Shown here: positions 51,777 to 62,195 of the stretch, piece after piece
Layout of the letters: each line of letters begins with the position of its first letter
How positions within the stretch are numbered: the stretch's first letter is position 1
Assembly (NCBI GenBank): GCA_002633025.1
Contig: NMRB01000002.1
Coordinates: 77,081-141,080 of the forward strand
Source of the DNA: Notospermus geniculatus
Lineage: Eukaryota; Nemertea; Pilidiophora; Heteronemertea; Lineidae
Reading direction: 5' to 3'
Length of the DNA stretch: 64,000 nt
Notes under the pieces: generated by a model
Told to the model about the DNA's origin: nothing
Seen by the model: only the letters and a program-made list of their open reading frames with translations
Database searches by the model: none
Position numbers and translations under genes: made by a program

Positions 51777-52216
51777 TACGCCATCATATGAATACAGTAA
51801 ACAACACAACCTAAATCACCCAGTACACGAAGGGAGAGAGGCAGACGCCTGATGTTTATTCATCCTCAAGAAGATAGCATGCCGATAGGTCTATATTCAC
51901 GAACTGGGGTCGGGGTAAAATTGGCCTTTTACTGAGTGGAACGAAGCCCAACCCTCCATCCTAGCTAGTTCTCCATATCATATGATATTGAAATGACTGC
52001 CACAGTGCATGCTACAACAGTATGCAGCAGTAACTTGTTGTTACCTGTAAGATGTTTTCTGTACATGTTCACACTTCACAGGGCAGGAAAGCATGCATGT
52101 GCTGCAAATGCTACAATGTATCATCCACATGCATTGATACACAGGACCTGGCTATGCTAAAAGATACAGAGTTCCACAGCCACTGCTATGCTAAATGATA
52201 CAATGTAGCCAATCCT
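51777..52216. repeat. Direct duplication, copy B (filled site)
   Basis: Repeats copy A from TACGCCATCATATGAATACA to TGTAGCCAATCCT with small differences, including extra short repeat units near 52165. Confidence 0.9.
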
Positions 52217-52445
52217 GGGATAGAGTCACAATGACATGGCCATGACTATGCCAAATGATACAAAGTAGCAAATCCTGCATCAGAGTCATGGCCATGGCTA
52301 TGCCAAATGATACAAAGTAGCCAATCCTGGGACAGAGTCACATGGCCATGGCTATGCCAAATGATACAATGTAGCCAATCCTGGGACAGAGTCACATGGC
52401 CATGGCTATGCCAAATGATACAAAGTAGCGAATCCTGGGTCAGAG
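52195..52445. repeat. 54-bp minisatellite
   Basis: About four to five copies of a 54-bp unit containing TATGCCAAATGATACAAAGT, AGCCAATCCTGGGACAGAGT and CACATGGCCATGGC. Lies about 130 bp from Groucho exon 4. Copy A of the duplication stops within the first unit. Confidence 0.93.
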
Positions 52446-52578
52446 TTTCAAGTAAAGCACCACAGAAATCTGCTGACTGTGCAGTTTTCAGCAATGGGGG
52501 CCTGATGAGGTCAGAAGTCATCTTGTAGCTATTTGTTTCTTTCTTACTTGAAGTTTGCTTTGTTGTGTTGATAATTAC

Positions 52579-52623
52579 CTGTTTATGCATTTCCACATTT
52601 AGCCCATATGACATCTCATAATA
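52579..52623 (-). CDS. gro/TLE: Groucho/TLE exon 4 (Q domain)
   Basis: 15 codons, phase 0 at both ends: YYEMSYGLNVEMHKQ, identical to fly Groucho over this stretch. Donor CAG|GTAATT, acceptor TTTTTCAG. Confidence 0.98.
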
Positions 52624-52968
52624 CTGAAAAAGAAAAAAACATGTCTTTTGATGTCTGAATCGAGTGTGAAAACTATTATATCCTGAAACACTCTCAAACC
52701 CAGATCTGGATCAACCAATGCTAGGAGGGTAATGTAAAGAATATCACCCTGGAAAAGTGTAACAATGTTCCATGATGGCTTGTGGTGCATGGCTACAGAA
52801 ACCAATGACCTGACATAAAAAATTCACAATAGAATCTTCTGTTCCTGGATGCCTTTTTCCTTGGGCCATTTTTCATTTCTCAAGGAACTATTCATCAGAT
52901 GTGACTATGACCTTGACGTGAACACTCTAGCAGATTATAGATAGCCCTCCTCCAAAGGCTACACTTAC

Positions 52969-53032
52969 CATGACATAGTGCCGCTGCATTTCTGTCTTTT
53001 CTTGTGCAAGTTTTTCACACTCCATCTTCAAG
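52969..53032 (-). CDS. gro/TLE: Groucho/TLE exon 3 (Q domain)
   Basis: 64 nt; the first base completes a serine codon. Reads [20 protein letters not shown] then M. Coiled-coil/helix 1 of the Q domain. Donor ATG|GTAAGT, acceptor CTCTCCAG. Confidence 0.98.
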
Positions 53033-53818
53033 CTGGAGAGAAAAACAAATCTGTTTATGTATCACAATCTTATACTTGCAGGCCATACACTCTATTGATC
53101 CAGAAAAAACTGAGATCAACCTAAAGATATTCAAGGTGAATCTTGGCTGGCAACAGAATGCTGACTAGCCTACTGGTGCTGCCAATTTCACATGCTGATG
53201 GAGGCTACAGCATGAATTCCATAGCATGCAGCCCTCGCTGGGCAGTTCCATTCATCGGCTGATGGTCCATGCAGCACACAGCCATTCAACAATAGACCGC
53301 CCACTCGGGTTCGTCAATGCTTGCTGTCAGCACCATTAAGTCCCACCTATTACAGAGTAGTTGACACTCTGAAGGAGACGTAAGCTCCACCCCTTCGAAC
53401 AACCAATGACAATAGGGTCTGTAAAGACTGACCACTTGAATGCAGTTCGAATTGCAAATTAACCCAGTAAATCCTAAAACCATTTTCCTTAGGAGTTATA
53501 ATGGGAACAGGACCTCTTGAAGTGACCAAGGAATGCCATAAGAATGATTTTTAACCATTGACTTCCATCTGTAATCCTCTCTAGATCAGCTCTAGCCACC
53601 TTATACTCTAGTCATAAATACACACCAAATCTGCAAAAATGGCCTTTCAAACCAATAAGTTCAACCATATCCATACCATTGAATGTGGAATCATTTCACA
53701 TGTAGGCCTATGTCATCTCATCATAAATAGGCCTACCCACCACATTGCCACTTGAACTCCATCCGATGCACACTCCCATATGGAGCCTCAACACTCTGGC
53801 ATCACCATTTGTACAAAC
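53033..53818 (-). other. Groucho intron 2 (786 bp)
   Basis: No feature recognised apart from the flanking splice sites. Confidence 0.7.
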
Positions 53819-53919
53819 CTATGATACTGAGCTTGAAGGAAGCTGAACTCTTCTTTGATGCGGTCACATGACTCTGCTACTGTAAATTTGAAGGGTTGAC
53901 CCGGTTGGGGTGGTGGACC
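53819..53919 (-). CDS. gro/TLE: Groucho/TLE exon 2 (start of Q domain)
   Basis: 101 nt, phase 0 start, ending with two bases of serine. Reads [20 protein letters not shown] then [20 protein letters not shown] and IKEEF-x-FLQAQYHS are family hallmarks. Donor AG|GTTTGT, acceptor CTTTTCAG. Confidence 0.97.
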
Positions 53920-54188
53920 CTGAAAAGATGAGGAAGGCACCGTCGTGCAGATTCATGCCCCTGCTACAGACAAAGGATACGATGATACTATCGATCGGGC
54001 AGCGTGCGAAATGGCGTGAAACCACCCCGTCGGCAGCCGCCTTCTCTGCCGCCAAGTGTACAATGTATACCGCTGTACAAGAGCATGCCGCACAAAAAAT
54101 GGACGCGGGTTTCTTTTAGGACGATTTATGCAAAAATATGAGAGGATTTCGGCATGAAAAGTGGCTTACTACATGGAGAGGTACTTAC

Positions 54189-54209
54189 GGGTCGCGGATT
54201 GGGATACAT
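54189..54209 (-). CDS. gro/TLE: Groucho/TLE exon 1, coding part (initiator Met)
   Basis: Seven codons MYPNPRP, then donor CCC|GTAAGT, joining exon 2 in phase 0. Fly Groucho also begins MYP and vertebrate TLEs begin M-(F/Y)-P, so this ATG is the expected start; G at -3 gives a fair initiation context. The 5' UTR continues upstream of 54209 to an unknown start site. Confidence 0.93.
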
Positions 54210-56415
54210 GTCGCCGATTATGAAAGATTCCACAGCTGAAATTTTACTCCTAAAACGGCCGTTTACTGGCCGGGGAAAGTCAAAGGCACGCTCGTGTTCC
54301 GAACAATGTCCGTGCGTGTGATACCTCCGAAAAACAACGATCGGTCCGTGAATCTACGTCCATAAGACTCCAGAATGTCTAATAACGGATAATGATATTC
54401 CGCTACTTGTATCCTAGATACGTAGAAGTTCAATATCAACACAAAATATGTGGAAAACTCGAGCTAAATGCGCAAAATTCGCGCAAAGATCCGTCGACCA
54501 AACACCGCCAGATGCCACACACGCACTCTTGTACAGTCTACACGCGGTATTAGCTATGAGTAACAATAGCAGTAGGCAAATAAACTTGCCTTATATGGAA
54601 AACAAATGATTGGCCCTATCAACAAACACGGCTATCGACTTGAAAACCCACGTGGGATACTTAAATATGTTCACGATTTTCGCAGCAATTAACCAATCAG
54701 AATGCAAAGGCGGAGTCAATTGAAGCTACCGTCGCGCTGAAGGCGACAAGTGTGCATAAATTAGTGCCAATCAAAGCCACGTGCTAATAGGCAAACGGTC
54801 TTCTGCGGACGTTCGACTTTCTCTCAGATATTGATGAAGAATCCAAAATAATGCCCACCGTTTATCCATTAATGTTCACTTTCCTCAAATGAATCCCCGG
54901 CGTATGAATTCTGTATTAGCAAATGTGTTGCACAGCGAAAATCCTAAATTAAACGGTCCCTGAATATCCACAAGGCAGCCAGAAATAGCCTGGATGAAGC
55001 ATGGTAAGCACAGTACATATATGATATACAATGTATCCAAATACTGTAGAAAGTAGGCAAGAGATGGATTTATTCCACGACTCAAACCTCACTCCGCCAC
55101 AAAAAATGAATAATTTTGCGTAATATCTGGAGAAGTACCTTTGTCCAGTAAAATCCACTGTCAGCAGATTCACATTCAAGAACTCCAGCATATGCAGATA
55201 CCAAGAAATCACACGGCAGTATGGCCGTTTGACACCATTGCACTCGATAAGTGGTTACAGTGGAAATTAAACGTGGATTTTCATTGGTCGAAGTGTCGAC
55301 TGTTGGGCGGTGTCAAATAGCCGCACGTGGGTTTGACAAGTTCGTGTCAAAACAGCTGGCGATGTTAGCGGGTGGCTATGAAATCGAAATCATGGCACAT
55401 GGGATTGCTTCTGAGATATTTATGAGACGGCTTGCGGCTCACGGATGGAATTATAAACCCGTTTTGCTCGACCTAATAGTTCATTATCATAATCATATTA
55501 TCTGGCGGGAAAGAGACGGATTCCTGATGCATACCATTCGTATAGCCTACAGAGTTTAGTAAACTGCGTCTGCCATGTCTGCTGAGTGTTGTCGGCCAAG
55601 CCTATCACCAACCCTTTTTTTAGAATCTCCGTTCTTATAGGGCGTGATCGTCCCACAGCAGTCAAATACTATTTCGCCCAACTTTGACCGACGGGGCATG
55701 CGCCGTATATGTGAAGACATGTCTGGTAAAGAGGCACGCGGGTGCATTTTCATCTGAGAAGAACTAAAAAATGATGTAGCATACAATACAGGAATGGGCA
55801 TGATGGTGGTCCGTTTTTCATTCAACGACGACACACATGACATGTTGTGCCAATTTCCGGACGCGGGCAGACATCCAATGATCAATGCGAAGGGGCATTG
55901 GGTAAAGTGGTAGGCCTTGGGTACTTCACTTTGTTCAGCCGTTAGAATGCCTTCATAAACAAACAACTCTCACACTACAGCTCCCACCAAAAATAAATAA
56001 ATGCCACGATGCTACAAATCGGCCAAATTCTGACTGCCGCCATACCAGAGGTGTTTGATTTACATTAATAAGCAATCATGTTACCATGGTTACACAAATC
56101 AGATCATCCCAACCTCGGGCATCCCCAGACGACTGTCATCATATTCAGGTGGAGAGAGTGTGCTAAATAGTAAGCTGGTCAAATTGCCCCATTGCCGCAC
56201 AGCTTGGTTTCCCACTCCCTTTTCACTATAACACCAATGAGATTCGATATCAGTGGACCCAAGGGCAGCAAGATCCAATATCGAGTCGTGTAGTCTGCAC
56301 GACCTAACCAACTGATACTTCGAATGTTTGTGAAAAGAAGGCTGTCCCCATACAAAAATTGGGGGTGACGATGTCGATGTCCCAGGCAATGAGAATCGTG
56401 CAACTGCTCACGGGC
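54210..56415. other. Groucho 5' flank, promoter region inferred
   Basis: Richer in CpG than the introns. No clear TATA box or start site could be fixed. Overlapping convergent open frames at 55251-55559 (+) and 55556-55966 (-) are described as a finding; no known gene was recognised. Confidence 0.45.
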
Positions 56416-56416
56416 C

Positions 56417-57025
56417 AACAAATCTGAAGTAGGCCTCCCCCCGGCAAGTGTTTGGAGTAGCCTATGTTGAAAGAAATCGACTGGGCGACGTGTGTAGGCC
56501 TAACTCTATACAATCGGCCGATGGACTGCACAGGGAAGAAAGGAAACCAGGAAATGGCCGGTGGTCGACGTTGCTCATTCTGGTAGGGCCAATTTGTGTA
56601 CATACTGTAGGCCCTAAGGCGCCGCTCCACGTGACAGTTTTCTATCGAAAGTTTGCTGTCAGATAGTCAATTATTGCTGTCAGACAGCAAAAATTGCTGT
56701 CATTTACAGTACTGTAAGAGAGCAATTTTTGCTGTCTGACAGCAATAATTGACTATCCGACAGCAAACTTTCGATATAGAAAACTATCACGTGGAGCGGC
56801 GCCTTGAGTCACAGTAGTTCTTGGCGTCCACATCCACCTCATCAGCAAACCATTTTGACTACCGAAGGGTTGTGACATCGCTACGCCCTCCGACTACGTA
56901 TATAGGATATCCGTGGGGTTCAGGATGCAGCCGAACTGGCCAGCATTTGTTCTCATCCTGGGGTCACATTGTTCATTCCGCAAGAACATTCCCAATTCCA
57001 GAGAATGTATTCCACCACAAAATAC
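56417..57025. repeat. Direct duplication, copy A (about 609 bp)
   Basis: Starts AACAAATCTGAAGTAGGCCT and ends CCACAAAATAC at the N at 57026. The offset to copy B is 610 bp. Contains a 190-bp palindrome. Confidence 0.93.
56616..56805. mobile_element. 190-bp foldback element, copy A
   Basis: Long hairpin: ends AAGGCGCCGCTCCACGTG and reverse complement, with arms of about 85 nt continuing through TATCGAAAGTTTGCTGTCAG and repeated TTGCTGTC motifs. The centre is TTTACAGTACTGTA. No convincing target duplication. Confidence 0.8.
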
Positions 57026-57026
57026 N

Positions 57027-57641
57027 AACAAATCTGAAGTAGGCCTCCCCCCGGCAAGTGTTTGGAGTAGCCTATGTTGAAAGAAATCGACTGGGCGACG
57101 TGTGTAGGCCTAACTCTATACAATCGGCCGATGGACTGCACAGGGAAGAAAGGAAACCAGGAAATGGCCGGTGGTCGACGTTGCTCATTCTGGTAGGGCC
57201 AATTTGTGCACATACTGTAGGCCCTAAGGCGCCGCTCCACGTGACAGTTTTCTATCGAAAGTTTGCTGTCAGATAGTCAATTATTGCTGTCAGACAGCAA
57301 AAATTGCTGTCATTTACAGTACTGTATGAGAGCAATTTTTGCTGTCTGACAGCAATAATTGACTATCCGACAGCAAACTTTCGATATAGAAAACTGTCAC
57401 GTGGAGCGGCGCCTTGAGTCACAGTAGTTCTTGGCGTCCACATCCACCTCATCAGCAAAACCATTTTGACTACCGAAGGGTTGTGACATCGCTACGCCCT
57501 CCGACTACGTATATAGGATATCCGTGGGGTTCAGGATGCAGCCGAACTGGCCAGCATTTAGTTTGTTCTCATCCTGGGGTCACATTGTTCATTCCGCAAG
57601 AACATTCCCAATTCCAGAGAATGTATTCCACCACAAAATAC
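57027..57641. repeat. Direct duplication, copy B (about 615 bp)
   Basis: Repeats copy A from AACAAATCTGAAGTAGGCCT through CCACAAAATAC, with single-base changes and a few inserted bases (for example near 57560). Unique sequence follows. Confidence 0.93.
57226..57415. mobile_element. 190-bp foldback element, copy B
   Basis: Same hairpin as at 56616-56805 with one or two base differences. Confidence 0.8.
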
Positions 57642-58128
57642 CTGAACACTGCAAGAAAAATATTGGATTTGTCTTTTCCTTGATTGGAAGACAAGCGAAG
57701 CAGACCAAATTTGGATGACTTCATCAGACGTTCCTATCATCCCTTTCAACCCAGCTGCCACGGGAGCAAATGACGTGACTGACGTTTCATTACTATCTTG
57801 TCCTTGATCATGTTCTTTGTCTTCTCATGACAGACTTCTTGAATGTAATAAGAAAGAGAGGTATACAATTTTCTTTGTTCCGTCGAGACTTTTCTCAAAG
57901 AAATGAAATAGGGAACGTGACAATGACTTTTCTGAGATGACAATTAATATACTGTAAGAACTTGAAAATGGGCGTGATACTTAGAGACAGAAATGTTAGA
58001 ATTGTACACTTGAAGAGAAAAAACACATTCCTTACATGGGGATATGGTGTGTACGTGTGCGACAGGGCCTAGCTGCAAACACACTGTTCCCCAAACACAA
58101 CTGCATGTGGAATTTTATATAAATGTAA
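57642..58128. other. Unassigned intergenic stretch
   Basis: Nothing recognised between the duplication and the MITE at 58129. Confidence 0.6.
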
Positions 58129-58263
58129 CGGCCGGGTTTACATCGGATGACACGACGCGACACGAACACGAAGGCGAACAATGGCTTCACAAAGGATTCA
58201 TCCCCATGAAACCTTTGTTCGCCTGCGTGTTCGTGTCGCGTGTCATCCGATGTAAACCAGGCG
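58129..58263. mobile_element. PIF/Harbinger-like MITE, 135 bp
   Basis: Inverted ends CGGCCGGGTTTACATCGGAT and the reverse complement of CCGATGTAAACCAGGCG, pairing on through GACACG-x-GACACGAACACG. Flanked by TAA at 58126-58128 and 58264-58266. No coding capacity. Confidence 0.85.
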
Positions 58264-59521
58264 TAAAGTCTGAGAGTGTTTCTGTAGCTCAGTGTTCCCC
58301 AACAGACGCAGCCTAGAATGGTTATTGTTGGGTTAGTTGCCGCTTAATCCGTCAGGAGGGAAACAATAGGAAAAACACAGAAATATGGGGAACACTGATC
58401 GACGTTTCACCGGCCTAAGGTAGGAGGCGATGAGCAGTTATGTAATAACAAGGCTTAGTAATGAACAACTCCCCACTGTGGAGAGAATCAATGGAGTGTC
58501 AGTTGACAAATCCAATATCATAGTGAAAGGGAAATTAGGGAATTACTTACACGTGCATGTATGTACATTTAAAAGTTGTAATTAATCTATATGTAGTTGT
58601 GCAATGACTCCGATACCCCTTCTGAACTATTCTTTGCTACTTCAGTTTGGCCTACCAGACCCTGTACTTCTCAGCACTTAATAGTCTAAATGTCAAGTAC
58701 AATCACAACCAAGAAGTCTGATTACAAAATTTCTTGTGAATTTTTTGACCTCTTTCTGAGACACTTGTAGCCAAGGGCAAATGATCTCAGAAAGGTTCTG
58801 AAGTGTTCTGAACCCAGACCTCATCAATAAATCAAACACGTCCAGATGACATGATCTTTATACTCAAAAGTGTTCTCCAAATACGCAGGCGGGGTTATCG
58901 ATGTAAACCAGGCACAACTCTAGACCACTTGAAAAATACCACTTTGGGCGGTGAGGACATATCAAGTATGCCACTAATGATGACTGGGTCTTCCAAAATA
59001 TATGACATAAGCCGGGGACATAAGTGCATACAATAGTTCCTTGGCCTTGGCTACCCTGTGTTTTCATGGAAAGAAACTCTTTTCTGACCCAGTCAGCCCA
59101 ATGGGGGAAGTTCTGGTTTCGGAAGCGAGCTCATATAGCCTATTCAACTTCATTTCTGCTAAAGAAATGGCAATGTCGTACAGTATCACTAGGCCTTTCT
59201 GTGATCTTTAGCGTCCTGTGACAATGTAGGAGTGGTAGGGTCGCTGGATCAGGTCTCAGTGTTCAGTTTTGTCTGAAAGCGACACTTGATGAAAACGGGT
59301 GATTCTTTTCAACATCGCATTGAGCTGAGCATCAAATCCAACATCACTGCAACAATGCAGGCAAAAAGTAATCTTTAACGATTTAACAGTAACGCAGACT
59401 TAACACAACAAAGGGAAACTTGAGGCCCCAGATTATTCCCCCTTATGAAGACAATCCGTTTCTGTGACACAGTCACGTGACGGGGATAGGTCTTAGGACA
59501 TAGGAAGAGTCACTCCCATAG
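58264..59521. other. Unassigned intergenic stretch
   Basis: No recognised gene. An 11-bp palindrome pair around AAATTTCTTGTGAA/TTCTGAGA near 58730-58790 is weak. Nothing else to report. Confidence 0.55.
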
Positions 59522-59530
59522 ACCGAAAGC

Positions 59531-60176
59531 TAGTCTCGCTTCACCATCCTCTCGTGCTAGTTATATGCACAGGCGAGAGTCTGATAGAAAAGACTACAAC
59601 TTTCGTTACCGCTAGGTGGCGAGTGTCCAGATCTGAGCATCCGAATCTGATTGGCCGAAGGCAGATTTGACGTCATCGAACATGGCTGCGCCCATGAAAT
59701 GCATGTAAACAATGAAGAAAGAAAGAATCTGAGGGAAATTTAACCTTTTTAAAGGGCCTCTAGAGACAGCTTGCTATAAGGCTACTAACACTACTTCCAC
59801 TATGCAACAGGTGGCGCTAGTAACCATGAACTCATGAATTGTGGATCAAATGTTGACCCGAAAACAATATAATTCCACTTTATTTCATCGGCAATCCACC
59901 TCAAACGGGCAGGCTCAATCGCCTTATATCTCAGGGAAAACCACGATAAAACGTGTTAAAAAGGTTACATTTTCCTCAGATTCTTTCTTTCTTCATTGTT
60001 TACATGCATGCATTTCATGGGCGCAGCCGTGTTTGATGACGTCAAATCTGCATTTGGCCAATCAGATTCGGATGCTCAGATCTGGACACTCGCCACTAGT
60101 GGTAACGAAAGCTGTAGTCTTTTCTACCAGACTCTCGCCTCTGTAACTAGCGCGAGAGGATGGTGAAGCGAGACTA
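59531..60176. mobile_element. Long-TIR non-autonomous DNA transposon, 646 bp, MULE-like
   Basis: Inverted arms of about 205 bp at roughly 90 percent identity, starting TAGTCTCGCTTCACCATCCT and ending with its reverse complement. Flanked by exact 9-bp direct repeats ACCGAAAGC at 59522-59530 and 60177-60185. Nine-bp duplications with very long inverted arms fit Mutator-like (MULE) elements. The central 230 bp has no transposase frame. Confidence 0.85.
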
Positions 60177-60185
60177 ACCGAAAGC

Positions 60186-61724
60186 CAGCACTTTGGGAGA
60201 AGAGGGCCGAATTGCAAAGTTACACTATTGCATATTATGAGTGTTTACACGACCACGTGGTTGTATTTATATATTTAGTACATGATAGTCGTGTGACTGA
60301 TGGGCTGCAGACCGTGTTTCCTCTGATTCCTCCGATTCCTCTGATTCCTCTAAATCGACATGGCCGTCATTGGTATAGAGGCTTTGCATGAGGTCACCAA
60401 AGCCTCTATTGACACCAAGCAAAACGCTTGTGCAGTATAATGATTAAAGCACCAAGTTGGTGTGCTGATACAAGCTTTGCCAGGAACAACCCTGAATAAA
60501 TCTGTTAGTATTCATTAACGACAACACTACTGAACGTCCTTTATTACCACCCTCAGTGTTGCAATATGAAACAATGACGTTGAGTCACTATCAAAATTCT
60601 CATGTAACCGTGCCTGTGGGCAACAATGGTTTCATTTACTACAACTCTAACAGACGCTCCCCTCTCTCCCCTCTAATCATCATCCCAGCCACCATGCAGT
60701 GAGGGAGACTGTCACCTAATCTCCGTGCCTTAATTCACCAACAACCGCTTCATGTTAGCCCAGAGATCATCCGCCTTGTCCACTGTCCACGCAAGAATTA
60801 GAAAGAAGAGGATAATGCAGATTAATGGCCGAGCAAATGTTTGTGTCCAGCTTGGGGGGATAATTGCAAATTGACCATCCAGGCTCCATAGATTTCAATT
60901 TACTTGAGAGTGGCTTCAGCTGGGGCAAACAATGGCATGGCTCATTGAATACCATCAAGTATAACTGCCTGCTTTTGTTATTAGTAACTTCCGCTAGGGA
61001 TAGGTGATTACTGTTTTAGCAGTAAGTCAATTTTTGGTTAGTTAATCGGTACCCAATATCGTAGACCCTTCCAATAACGTTGTGCACATTCTAAGAGGTG
61101 AAAGGAGGAAATTCACGAACCAGATTACTATGGCGACATTAAGGTTCAACAGCAGTTTTGAATTCTTTGATGATGTTGAATGAGGAAATTTTGGGTGTCG
61201 GCCAAAAGGAACTTGAGGGTTTGGTTCAAGGGGTATGATTTCAGCGGAACTGTTTGGTCTGGAGCTAGAGATCTGTGGTTACAGGACGAGTGTCACAACA
61301 TTCAGTTTCCAACAAAAGGCTGCCAAGACTGAAAGTTCTCACGCGTAATGCCAATGAATTCAACGGTACTTGAGGTACTCGAAAGGGTTGGCTCTCTCCA
61401 CTTACCGGCGAACACAGGTGTGTACATGTACTGTACATTACAGCAGCACCGGATAGACAATTGTACTCATGCATAACCGTATATGGTGGCCTTCACAAAA
61501 ATAAAGGGACATCTGCTCTGAAATAGATCGTCCGACACTTACTGGAAGCAATTTGTTTATTCATTAAACTTTCAATGTTCTTCACAGAACAATATTCATA
61601 TCCACCTGTAGCATAGACCAACAGTATAATTTAATGTGATTCATTACTTCAAATGGTACTCTAAATTTTCGAAACGCAGATGGCTTCGTTGTATGCCTAA
61701 CGCTGCCCTGGAGTAGGCCTATAC
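60186..61724. other. Unassigned intergenic stretch
   Basis: No recognised gene. Contains a short GATTCCTCC/GATTCCTCT repeat near 60320-60352. Confidence 0.55.
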
Positions 61725-62195
61725 CTCACTGATGACTAACGCCGCCCTGGGTCGATTATGCTTTACTGGTGAGTAACGCTGCCCTGGGATATGATTGGTG
61801 AGCTGCCCTGGGATATGCTTCACTGGTGAGTAACGCTAATATGCTTCACTGATGAGTAACACTGCCCTGGGATATGCTTCACTGGTGAGTAACGCTAATA
61901 TGCTTCACTGATGAGTAACACTGCCCTGGGATGGGCTTTACTGTAAGTAACGTTGCCCTGGGATATGCTTCACTGGTGAGTAATGTTGCGCTGGGATATG
62001 ATTGGTGAGCTGCCCTGGGATGGGCTTTACTGTAAGTACAGGTACCCTGGGATATGCTTCACTGGTGAGTAACGCTGCCCTGGGATGCTTCACTGGTGAG
62101 TAACGCTGCCCTGGGATATGCTTCATTGTTGAGCTGCCCTGGGATATGCTTCACTGGTGAGTAACGCTGCCCTGGGATATGCTTCACTGCAGGTG
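61725..62195. repeat. About 33-bp minisatellite
   Basis: Roughly fourteen units and part-units of GCTGCCCTGGGATATGCTTC followed by ACTGGTGAGTAAC. Some units lack the middle part (GCTAATATGCTTC or ATTGGTGAGCTGCC), giving a mosaic array. Each full unit carries GGTGAGT, a donor-like hexamer. Confidence 0.93.

Larger units (their letters stand above)
48550..52578 (-). other. Groucho intron 4 (4.0 kb)
   Basis: Contains the single-N duplication at 50891-52216, the transposon fragment at 51290-51776 and a 54-bp minisatellite. An unassigned + strand frame of 104 codons lies at 48833-49147. No recognised exon. Confidence 0.6.
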
